Assembly (NCBI GenBank): GCA_032622095.1 | Contig: CP136066.1 | Location: forward strand, 193,678,816-193,742,815 | DNA from: Siphonodentalium dalli | Lineage: Eukaryota > Mollusca > Scaphopoda > Gadilida > Siphonodentaliidae | Direction of reading: 5' to 3' | DNA: 64,000 nt | Shown: piece by piece, positions 48,601-60,600 of the stretch | Layout of the letters: the number at the start of each line of letters is the position of its first letter | Position numbering within the stretch: the first letter of the stretch is position 1 | Position numbers and translations under genes: made by a program | Notes under the pieces: generated by a model | Told to the model about the DNA's origin: nothing | Database searches by the model: none | The model's input: the letters and a program-made list of their open reading frames with translations, nothing else

Positions 48601-51600
48601 CGGAGTAGCGACTCCAGACAGCCTTGTTATTTCAGCTGTTACGGTGTCAGTAACGTCTCTAGGCAATACTGTTCCATCCGCTGGTGTTACAATCGGAGTA
48701 GCTTCGCCAGGCAACCATGTTCGGTCCGCCGATGTTACAGCCGGTGTTATGGCAGCGGGAAGTCCTGTTCTATCCGCTAATGTTACAACCGGAGTAGCGT
48801 CGCCAGTCAGCGCTGTTATATCCGTTGTTACGGAGTCAGTAACGTCTCCAGGCAATACTGTTCGATCCGCTGGTGTTACGATCAGAGTAGCGTCGCCAGG
48901 AAACCCTGTTCTGTCCGCTGATGTTACAGCTGGAGTTGCGGAACCGGGCAGTCTTGTTCGATCCGCTGGTGTTACAATCGGAGTAGCTTCGCCAGGCAAC
49001 CCCGTTCGGTCCGCTGAAGTTACAGCCAGAGTTGCAGCACCGGGAAGTGCTGTTCTATCGGCTGATGTTACAACCGGAGTTGCGGCAACGGGCATTCCTG
49101 TTCTATCGGCTGATGTTAAAACCGGAGTAGCGTCTGCAGGCAGCCCTGTTATATCCGCTGTTACGGAGTCAGTAACGTCTCCCAGCAATACTGTTCCATC
49201 CCCTGGTGTTGCATTCGGAGTAGCTTCACCAGGCAACCCTGTTCGGTCCGCTGATGTTACAGCCAGCGTTGCAGCACCGGGAAGTCCTGTTCTATCCGCT
49301 GATGTTATAACAGGAGTAGCTACTCCAGGGAGCCCTGTTATGTCCGCTGTTACGGTGTCAGTGACGTCACTGGGCAATACGGTTCCATCCGCTGGCGTTA
49401 CAATCGGAGTAGCTTCGTCAGGCAACTCTGTTCGGTCCGCTGATATTACAGCCGGAGTTGCAGTACCGGGCACTCCTGTTCTATCCGCTGATGTTACAAC
49501 CGGAGTAGCGTCTCCAGGCAGCCCTGTTATACCCACTGTTACGGAGTCAGTAACGTCTCCAGGCAACACTGTTACATCCGCTGGTGTTACAATTGGAGTA
49601 GCTTCGCCAGGCAACCCTGTTCTGTCCGCCGATGTGACTCCCGGAGTTACAGCACCGGGAAGTCCTGTTCTATCCGCTGATGTTATAAGCGGAGTAGCTA
49701 CTCCAGGCAGCCCTGTTATATCCGCTGTTACGGAGTCAGTAACGTCTCTAGGTAATACTGTTCCATCCGATGGTGTTACAATCGGAGTAGCTTCGCCAGG
49801 CAACACTGTTCGGTCCGCCGATGTTACAGCCGGAGTTGCAGCACCGGGCAGTCCTGTTTTATCCGGTGTTTCGGAGTCAGTAACGTCTCTAGGTAATACT
49901 GTTCCATCCGCTGGTGTTACAATCGGAGTAGCTTCTCCAGACAACCCTGTTCGGTCCGCTGATGTTACAGCCGGAGTTATGGAAACGCGCAGTCCTGTTC
50001 TATCCGCCGATGTTACAATCGGAGTAGATTCAACCGGCAACCCTGTTCGGTCCGCCGATGTTACAGCCGGAGTTGCAGCACCGGGCAGTCCTGTTGTATC
50101 CGCTGATGTTACAACCAGAGTAGCTTCACCAGGCAACCCTGTTCGATCCGCCGATGTTACAGCCGGAGTTGCAGTACCGAGTAGTCTTGTTCCATCCCCT
50201 GGTGTTACACTCAGAGTAGCTTCACCAGGCAACCCTGTTCGGTACGCTGGTGTTACAGCCGGGGATACAGCACCGGGAAGTACTGTTCTATCCGCTGATG
50301 TAATAACCGGGGTAGCGACTCCAGACAGCCCTGTTATATCAGCTGTTACGGTGTTAGTAACGTCTCTAGGCAATACTGTTCCATCCGCTGGTGTTACAAT
50401 TGGAGTAGCTTCGTCAGGCAACCATGTTCGGTCCGCCGATGTTACAGCCGGTGTTATGGCAACGGGCAGTCCTGTTATATCCGCTAATGTTACAACCGGA
50501 GTAGCGTCGCCAGTCAGCGCTGTTATATTCGTTGTTACGGAGTCAGTAACGTCTCCAGGCAATACTGTTCGATCCGCTGGTGTTACGATCAGAGTAGCGT
50601 CGCCAGCAAACCCTGTTCTGTTCGCTGATGTTACAGCTGGAGTTGCGGAACCGGGCAGTCTTGTTCGATCCGCTGGTGTTACAATCGGAGTAGCTTCGCC
50701 AGGCAACCCTGTTCGGTCCGCTGAAGTTACAGCCAGAGTTGCAGCACCCGGAAGTGCTGTTCTATCGGCTGATGTTACAACCGGAGTTGCGGCAACTGTC
50801 AGTCCTGTTCTATCGGCTGATGTTAAAACCGGAGTAGCGTCTGCAGGCAGCCCTGTTATATCCGCTGTTACGGAGTCAGTAACGTCTCCCAGCAATACTG
50901 TTCCATCCCCTGGTGTTGCATTCGGAGTAGCTTCACCAGGCAACCCTGTTCGGTCCGCTGATGTTACAGCCAGCGTTGCAGCACCGGGAAGTCCTGTTCT
51001 ATCCGCTGATGTTATAACAGGAGTAGCTACTCCAGGGAGCCCTGTTATGTCCGCTGTTACGGTGTCAGTGACGTCACTGGGCAATACGGTTCCATCCGCT
51101 GGCGTTACAATCGGAGTAGCTTCGTCAGGCAACTCTGTTCGGTCCGCTGATATTACAGCCGGAGTTGCAGTACCGGGCACTCCTGTTCTATCCGCTGATG
51201 TTACAACCGGAGTAGCGTCTCCAGGCAGCCCTGTTATACCCGCTGTTACGGAGTCAGTAACGTCTCCAGGCAACACTGTTACATCCGCTGGTGTTACAAT
51301 CGGAGTAGCTTCGCCAGGCAACCCTGTTCTGTCCGCCGATGTGACGCCCGGAGTTACAGCACCGGGAAGTCCTGTTCTATCCGCTGATGTTATAAGCGGA
51401 GTAGCTACTCCAGGCAGCCCTGTTATATCCGCTGTTACGGAGTCAGTAACGTCTCTAGGTAATACTGTTCCATCCGATGGTGTTACAATCAGAGTAGCTT
51501 CGCCAGGCAACACTGTTCGGTCCGCCGATGTTACAGCCGGAGTTGCAGCACCGGGCAGTCCTGTTTTATCCGCTGTTTCGGAGTCAGTAACGTCTCTAGG

Positions 51601-54600
51601 TAATACTGTTCCATCCGCTGGTGTTACAATCGGAGTAGCTTCTCCAGACAACCCTGTTCGGGCCGCTGATGTTACAGCCGGAGTTATGGAAACGCGCAGT
51701 CCTGTTCTATCCGCTGATGTTACAATCGGAGTAGATTCAACCGGCAACCCTGTTCGGTCCGCCGATGTTACAGCCGGAGTTGCAGCACCGGGCAGTCCTG
51801 TTGTATCCGCTGATGTTACAACCAGAGTAGCTTCACCAGGCAACCCTGTTCGATCCGCCGATGTTACAGCCGGAGTTGCAGTACCGAGTAGTCTTGTTCC
51901 ATCCCCTGGTGTTACACTCAGAGTAGCTTCACCAGGCAACCCTGTTCGGTATGCTGGTGTTACAGCCGGGGATACAGCACCGGGAAGTACTGTTCTATCC
52001 GCTGATGTAATAACCGGGGTAGCGACTCCAGACAGCCCTGTTATATCAGCTGTTACGGTGTCAGTAACGTCTCTAGGCAATACTGTTCCATCCGCTGGTG
52101 TTACAATTGGAGTAGCTTCGCCAGGCAACCATGTTCGGTCCGCCGATGTTACAGCCGGTGTTATGGCAGCGGGCAGTTCTGTTCTATCCGCTAATGTTAC
52201 AACCGGAGTAGCGTCGCCAGTCAGCGCTGTTATATTCGTTGTTACGGAGTCAGTAACGTCTCCAGGCAATACTGTTCGATCCGCTGGTGTTACGATCAGA
52301 GTAGCGTCGCCAGGAAACCCTGTTCTGTCCGCTGATGTTACAGCTGGAGTTGCGGAACCGGGCAGTCTTGTTCGATCCGCTGGTGTTACAATCGGAGTAG
52401 CTTCGCCAGGCAACCCTGTTCGGTCCGCTGAAGTCACAGCCAGAGTTGCAGCACCCGGAAGTGCTGTTCTATCGGCTGATGTTACAACCGGAGTTGCGGC
52501 AACGGGCAGTCCTGTTCTATCGGCTAATGTTAAAACCGGAGTAGCGTCTGCAGGCAGCCCTGTTATATCCGCTGTTACGGAGTCAGTAACGTCTCCCAGC
52601 AATACTGTTCCATCCCCTGGTGTTGCATTCGGAGTAGCTTCACCAGGCAACCCTGTTCGGTCCGCTGATGTTACAGCCAGCGTTGCAGCACCGGGAAGTC
52701 CTGTTCTATCCGCTGATGTTATAACAGGAGTAGCTACTCCAGGGAGCCCTGTTATGTCCGCTGTTACGGTGTCAGTGACGTCACTGGGCAATACGGTTCC
52801 ATCCGCTGGCGTTACAGTCGGAGTAGCTTCGTCAGGCAACTCTGTTCGGTCCGCTGATATTACAGCCGGAGTTGCAGTACCGGGCACTCCTGTTCTATCC
52901 GCTGATGTTACAACCGGAGTAGCGTCTCCAGGCAGCCCTGTTATACCCGCTGTTACGGAGTCAGTAACGTCTCCAGGCAATACTGTTACATCCGCTGGTG
53001 TTACAATCGGAGTAGCTTCGCCAGGCAACCCTGTTCTGTCCGCCGATGTGACTCCCGGAGTTACAGCACCGGGAAGTCCTGTTCTATCCGCTGATGTTAT
53101 AAACGGAGTAGCTACTCCAGGCAGCCCTGTTATATCCGCTGTTACGGAGTCAGTAACGTCTCTAGGTAATACTGTTCCATCCGATGGTGTTACAATCGGA
53201 GTAGCTTCGCCAGGCAACACTGTTCGGTCCGCCGATGTTACAGCCGGAGTTGCAGCACCGGGCAGTCCTGTTTTATCCGCTGTTTCGGAGTCAGTAACGT
53301 CTCTAGGTAATACTGTTCCATCCGCTGGTGTTACAATCGTAGTAGCTTCTCCAGACAACCCTGTTCGGTCCGCTGATGTTACAGCCGGAGTTATGGAAAC
53401 GCGCAGTCCTGTTCTATCCGCTGATGTTACAATCGGAGTAGATTCAACCGGCAACCCTGTTCGGTCCGCCGATGTTACAGCCGGAGTTGCAGCACCGGGC
53501 AGTCCTGTTGTATCCGCTGATGTTACAACCAGAGTAGCTTCACCAGGCAACCCTGTTCGATCCGCCGATGTTACAGCCGGAGTTGCAGTACCGAGTAGTC
53601 TTGTTCCATCCCCTGATGTTACACTCAGAGTAGCTTCACCAGGCAACCCTGTTCGGTACGCTGGTGTTACAGCCGGGGATACAGCACCGGGAAGTACTGT
53701 TCTATCCGCTGATGTAATAACCGTAGTAGCGAATCCAGACAGCCCTGTTATATCAGCTGTTACGGTGTCAGTAACGTCTCTAGGCAATACTGTTCCATCC
53801 GCTGGTGTTACAATCGGAGTAGCTTCGCCAGGCAACCATGTTCGGTCCGCCGATGTTACAGCCGGTGTTATGGCAGCGGGCAGTCCTGTTCTATCCGCTA
53901 ATGTTACAACCGGAGTAGCGTCGCCAGTCAGCGCTGTTATATCCGTTGTTACGGAGTCAGTAACGTCTCCAGGCAATACTGTTCGATCCGCTGGTGTTAC
54001 GAGCAGAGTAGCGTCGCCAGGAAACCCTGTTCTGTCCGCTGATGTTACAGCTGGAGTTGCGGAACCGGGCAGTCTTGTTCGATCCGCTGGTGTTACAATC
54101 GGAGTAGCTTCGCCAGGCAACCCCGTTCGGTTCGCTGAAGTTACAGCCATAGTTGCAGCACCGGGAAGTGCTGTTCTATCGGCTGATGTTTCAACCGGAG
54201 TTGCGGCAACGGGCAGTCCTGTTCTATCGGCTGATGTTAAAACCGGAGTAGCGTCTGCAGGCAGCCCTGTTATATCCGCCGTTACGGAGTCAGTAACGTC
54301 TCCCAGCAATACTGTTCCATCCCCTGGTGTTGCACTCGCAGTAGCATTACCAGGCAACCCTGTTCGGTCCGGTGATGTTACAGCCAGCGTTGCAGCACCG
54401 GGAAGTCCTGTTCTATCCGCTGATGTTATAACAGGAGTAGCTACTCCAGGGAGCCCTGTTATGTCCGCTGTTACGGTGTCAGTGACGTCACTGGGCAATA
54501 CGGTTCCATCCGCTGGCGTTACAATCGGGGTAGCTTCGCCAGGCAACTCTGTTCGGTCCGCTGATATTACAGCCGGAGTTGCAGTACCGGGCACTCCTGT

Positions 54601-57600
54601 TCTATCCGCTGATGTTACAACCGGAGTAGCGTCTCCAGGCAGCCCTGTTATATCAGCTGTTACGGTGTCAGTAACGTCTCTAGGCAATACTGTTACATCC
54701 GCTGGTGTTACAATCGGAGTAGCTTCGCCAGGCAACCATGTTCGGTCCGCCGATGTTACAGCCGGTGTTATGGCAGCGGGCAGTCCTGTTCTATACGCTA
54801 ATGTTACAACCGGAGTAGCGTCGCCAGTCAGCGCTGTTATATCCGCTGTTACGGAGTCAGTAACGTCTCCAGGCAATACTGTTCGATCCGCTGGTGTTAC
54901 GGTCAGAGTAGCGTCGTCAGGAAACCCTGTTCTGTCCGCTGATGTTACAGCTGGAGTTGCGGAACCGGGCAGTCTTGTTCGATCCGCTGGTGTTACAATC
55001 GGAGTAGCTTCGCCAGGCAACCCCGTTCGGTCCGCTGAAGTTACAGCCAGAGTTGCAACACCGGGAAGTGCTGTTCTATCGGCTGATGTTACAACCGGAG
55101 TTGCGGCAACGGGCAGCCCTGTTCTATCGGCTGATGTTAAAACCGGAGTAGCGTCTGCAGGCAGCCCTGTTATATCCGCTGTTACGGAGTCAGTAACGTC
55201 TACCAGCAATACTGTTCCATCCCCTGGTGTTGCACTCGCAGTAGCATTACCAGGCAACCCTGTTCGGTCCGCTGATGTTACAGCCAGCGTTGCAGCACCG
55301 GGAAGTCCTGTTCTATCCGCTGATGTTATAACAGGAGTAGCTACTCCAGGGAGCCCTGTTATGTCCGCTGTTACGGTGTCAGTGACGTCACTGGGCAATA
55401 CGGTTCCATCCGCTGGCGTTACAATCGGAGTAGCTTCGTCAGGCAACTCTGTTCGGTCCGCTGATATTACAGCCGGAGTTGCAGTACCGGGCACTCCTGT
55501 TCTATCCGCTGATGTTACAACCGGAGTAGCGTCTCCAGGCAGCCATGTTATACCCGCTGTTACGGAGTCAGTAACGTCTCCAGGCAATACTGTTACATCC
55601 GCTGGAATTACAATCGGAGTAGCTTCGCCAGGCAACCCTGTTCTGTCCGCCGATGTTACAGCTGGAGTTGCGGAACCGGGCAGTCTTGTTCGATCCGCTG
55701 GTGTTACAATCGGAGTAGCTTCGCCAGGCAACCCCGTTCGGTCCGCTGAAGTCACAGCCAGAGTTGCAGCACCGAGAAGTGCTGTTCTATCGGCTGATGT
55801 TACAACCCGAGTTGCGGCAACGGGCAGTCCTGTTCTATCGGCTAATGTTAAAACCGGAGTAGCGTCTGCAGGCAGCCCTGTTATATCCGCTGTTACGGAG
55901 TCAGTAACGTCTCCCAGCAATACTGTTCCATCCCCTGGTGTTGCACTCGGAGTAGCTTTACCAGGCAACCCTGTTCGGTCCGCTGATGTTACAGCCAGCG
56001 TTGCAGCACCGGGAAGTCCTGTTCTATCCGCTGATGTTATAACAGGAGTAGCTACTCCAGGGAGCCCTGTTATGTCCGCTGTTACGGTGTCAGTGACGTC
56101 ACTGGGCAATACGGTTCCATCCGCTGGCGTTACAATCGGAATAGCTTCGCCAGGCAACTCTGTTCGGTCCGCTGATATTACAGCCGGAGTTGCAGTACCG
56201 GGCACTCCTGTTCTATCCGCTGATGTTACAACCGGAGTAGCGTCTCCAGGCAGCCCTGTTATATCAGCTGTTACGGTGTCAGTAACGTCTCTAGGCAATA
56301 CTGTTACATCCGCTGGTGTTACAATCGGAGTAGCTTCGCCAGGCAACCATGTTCGGTCCGCCGATGTTACAGCCAGCGTTGCAGCACCGGGAAGTCCTGT
56401 TCTATCCGCTGATGTTATAACAGGAGTAGCTACTCCAGGGAGCCCTGTTATGTCCGCTGTTACGGTGTCAGTGACGTCACTGGGCAATACGGTTCCATCC
56501 GCTGGCATTACAATCGGAGTAGCTTCGTCAGGCAACCCTGTTCGGGCCGCTGATGTTACAGCCGGAGTTGCGGCAACGGGCAGTTCTGTTCTATCCGCTG
56601 ATGTTAAAACCGGAGTAGCGTCTGCAGGCAGCCCTGTTATATCCGCTGTTACGGAGTCAGTAACGTCTCCCAGCAATACTGTTCCATCCCCTGGTGTTAC
56701 ACTCGGAGTAGCTTCACCAGGCAACCCTGTTCGGTCCGCTGATGTTACAGCCAGCGTTGCAGCATTGGGAAGTCCTGTTCTATCCGCTGATGTTATAACA
56801 TGAGTAGCTACTCCAGTGAGCCCTGTTATGTCCGCTGTTACAGTGTCAGAGACGTCTCTGGGCAATACGGTTCCATCCGCTGGTGTTACAATCGGGGTAT
56901 CTTCGCCAGGCAACCCTGTTCGGTCCGCTGATGTTACAGCCGGAGTAGCAGCACCGGGCATTCCTGTTCTATCCGCTGATGTTACAACCGGAGTAGCGTC
57001 TGCAGGCAGCCCTGTTATATCCGCTGTTACGGAGTCAGTAACGTCTCCCAGCAATACTGTTCCATCCTCTGGTGTTACACTCGGAGTAGCTTCACCAGGC
57101 AACCCTGTTCGGCCCGCTGATGTTACAGCCAGCGTTACAGCACCGGGAAGTCCTGTTCTATCCGCTGATGTTATAAACGGAGTAGCTACTCCAGGCAGCC
57201 CTGTTATGTCCGCTGTTACGGTGTCAGTGACGTCACTGGTCAATACGGTTCCATCCGCTGGCGGTACAATCGGAGTAGCTTCGTCAGGCAACTCTGTTCG
57301 GTCCGCTGATGTTACAGCCGGAGTTGCAGTACCGGGCACTCCTGTTCTATCCGCTGATGTTACAACCGGAGTAGCGTCTCCAGGCAGCCCTGTTATACCC
57401 GCTGTTACGGAGTCAGTAACGTCTCCAGGCAATACTGTTACATCCGCTTGTGTTACAATCGGAGTAGCTTCGCCAGGCAACCCTGTTCTGTCCGCCGATG
57501 TGACTCCTGGAGTTACAGCACCGGGAAGTCCTGTTCTATCCGCTGATGTTATAAACGGAGTAGCTACTCCAGACAGCCCTGTTATATCCGCTGTTACGGA

Positions 57601-60600
57601 GTCAGTAACGTCTCTAGGTAATACTGTTCCATCCGGTGGTGTTACAATCGGAGTAGCTTCGCCAGGCAACACTGTTCGGTCCGCCGATGTTACAGCCGGA
57701 GTTGCAGCACCGGGCAGTCCTGTTTTATCCGCTGTTTCGGAGTCAGTAACGTCTCTAGGTAATACTGTTCCATCCGCTGGTGTTACAATCGGAGTAGCTT
57801 CTCCAAACAACCCTGTTCGGTCCGCTGATGTTACAGCCGGAGTTATGGCAACGCGCAGTCCTGTTCTATCCGCTGATGTTACAATCGGAGTAGTTTCAAC
57901 CGGCAACCCTGTTCGGTCCGCCGATGCTACAGCCGGAGTTGCAGCACCGGGCAGTCCTGTTCTATCCGCTGATGTTACAACCAGAGTAGCCTCACCAGGC
58001 AACCCTGTTCGATCCGCCGATGTTACAGCCGGAGTTGCAGTACCGAGTAGTCTTGTTCCATCCCCTGGTGTTACACTCAGAGTAGCTTCACCAGGCAACC
58101 CTGTTCGGTACGCTGGTGTTACAGCCGGGGATACAGCACCGGGAAGTACTGTTCTATCCGCTGATGTAATAACCGGAGTAGCGACTCCAGACAGCCCTGT
58201 AATATCAGCTGTTACGGTGTCAGTAACGTCTCTAGGTAATACTGTTCCATCCGCTGGTGTTACAATTGGAGTAGCTTCGCCAGGCAACCATGTTCGGTCC
58301 GCCGATGTTACAGCCGGTGTTATGGCAGCGGGCAGTCCTGTTCTATCCGCCGATGTTACAACCGGAGTAGCGTCGTCAGTCAGCGCTGTTATATTCGTTG
58401 TTACGGAGTCAGTAACGTCTCCAGGCAATACTGTTCGATCCGCTGGTGTTACGATCAGAGTAGCGTCGCCAGGAAACCATGTTCTGTCCGCTGATGTTAC
58501 AGCTGGAGTTGCGGAACCGGGCAGTCTTGTTCGATCCGTTGGTGTTACAATCGGAGTAGCTTCGCCAGGCAATCCCGTTCGGTCCGCTGAAGTCACAGCC
58601 AGAGTTGCAGCACCGGGAAGTGCTGTTCTATCGGCTGATTTTACAACCGGAGTTGCGGCAGCGGGCAGTCCTGTTCTATCGGCTGATGTTAAAACCGGAG
58701 CAGCGTCTGCAGGCAGCCCTGTTATATCCGCTGTTACGGAGTCAGTAACGTCTCCCAGCAATACTGTTCCATCCCCTGGTGTTACACTCGGAGTTGCTTC
58801 ACCAGGCAACCCTGTTCTGTCCGCTGATGTTACAGCCAGCGTTGCAGCACCGGGAAGTCCTGTTCTATCCGCTGATGTTATAACAGGAGTAGCTACTCCA
58901 GGGAGCCCTGTTATGTCCGCTGTTACGGTGTCAGTGGCGTCACTGGGCAATACGGTTCCATCCGCTGGCGTTACAATCGGAGTAGCTTCGTCAGGCAACT
59001 CTGTTCGGTCCGCTGATGTTACAGCCGGAGTTGCAGCGCCGGGCTCTCCTGTTCCACCCGCTGATGTTACAACCGGAGTAGCGTCTCCAGGCAGCCCTGC
59101 TATATCCGCTGTTACGGAGTCAGTAACGTCTCCAGGCAATACTTTTCCATCCCATGGTGTTACACTCGGAGTAGCTTCACCAGGCAACCCTGTTCGGTCC
59201 GCTGATGTTACAGCCAGCGTTGCAGCACTGGGAAGCCCTCTTCTATACGCTGATGTTATAACAGGAGTAGCTACTCCAGGGAGCCCTGTTATGTCCGCTG
59301 TTACGGTGTCAGTGACGTGACTGGGAAATACGGTTCCATCCGCTGGCGTTACAATCGGAGTAGCTTCGGCAGGCAACCATGTTCGGTCCGCCGATGTTAC
59401 AGTCGGAGTTATGGCAACGGGCAGTCCTGTTCTATCCGTTGATGTTACAACCGGAGTAGCGTCTCCAGGCAGCCTTGTTATATCCGCTGTTCCGGAGTCA
59501 GTAACGTCTCCAAGCAAAACTGCTCCATCCGCTGGTGTTACAATCGGAGTAGATTCACCAGGCAACCCTGTTCGGTCCGCCGATGTTACAGCCGGAGTTG
59601 CAGCACCGAGCAGTCTTGTTCCATCCCCTGGTGTTACACTCAGAGTAGCATCACCAGGCAACCATGTTCGGTCCGCTGGTGTTACAGCCGGGGTTGCAGC
59701 ACCAGGAAGTACTGTTCTATCCGCTGATGTTATAACCGGAGTAGCGACTCCAGGCAACCCTGTTATATCAGATGTTATGATGTCAGTGACGTCTGCTGGC
59801 AATACCGTTCCATCCGCTGGTGTTAAAATCGGAGTAGCTTCGCCAGGCAACCCTGCTCGGTCCGTTGATGCTACAGCCGGAGTTGCAGCACCGGGCACTC
59901 CTGTTTCACCCGCTGATGTTACAACCGGAGTAGCGTCTCCAGGCAGCCCTGCTATATCCGCTGTTACGGAGTCAGTAACGTCTCCAGGCAATACTTTTCC
60001 ATCCCATGGTGTTACACTCGGAGTAGCTTCACCAGGCAACCCTGTTCGGTCCGCTGATGTTACAGCCAGCGTTGCAGCACCGGGAAGTCCTGTTCTATCC
60101 GCTGATGTTATAACATGAGTAGCTACTCCAGGGAGCCCTGTTATGTCCGCTGTTACGGTGTCAGTGACGTCACTGGGCAATACGGTTCCATCCGCTGGCA
60201 TTACAATCGGAGTAGCTTCGTCAGGCAACCCTGTTCGGTCCGCTGATGTTAAAACCGGAGTAGCGTCTGCAGGCAGCCCTGTTATATCCGCTGTTACGGA
60301 GTCAGTAACGTCTCCCAGCAATACTTTTCCATCCCCTGGTGTTACACTCGGAGTAGCTTCACCAGGCAACCCTGTTCGGTCCGCTGATGTTACAGCCAGC
60401 GTTGCAGCACCGGGAAGTCCTGTTCTATCCGCTGATGTTATAAACGGAGTAGCTACTCCAGGCAGCCCTCTTATGTCCGCTGTTACATTGTCAGTGACGT
60501 CACTGGGCAATACGGTTCCATCCTCTGGCGTTACAATCGGAGTAGCTTCGGCAGGCAACCATGTTCGGTCCGCCGATGTTACAGCCGGAGTTGCAGTACC

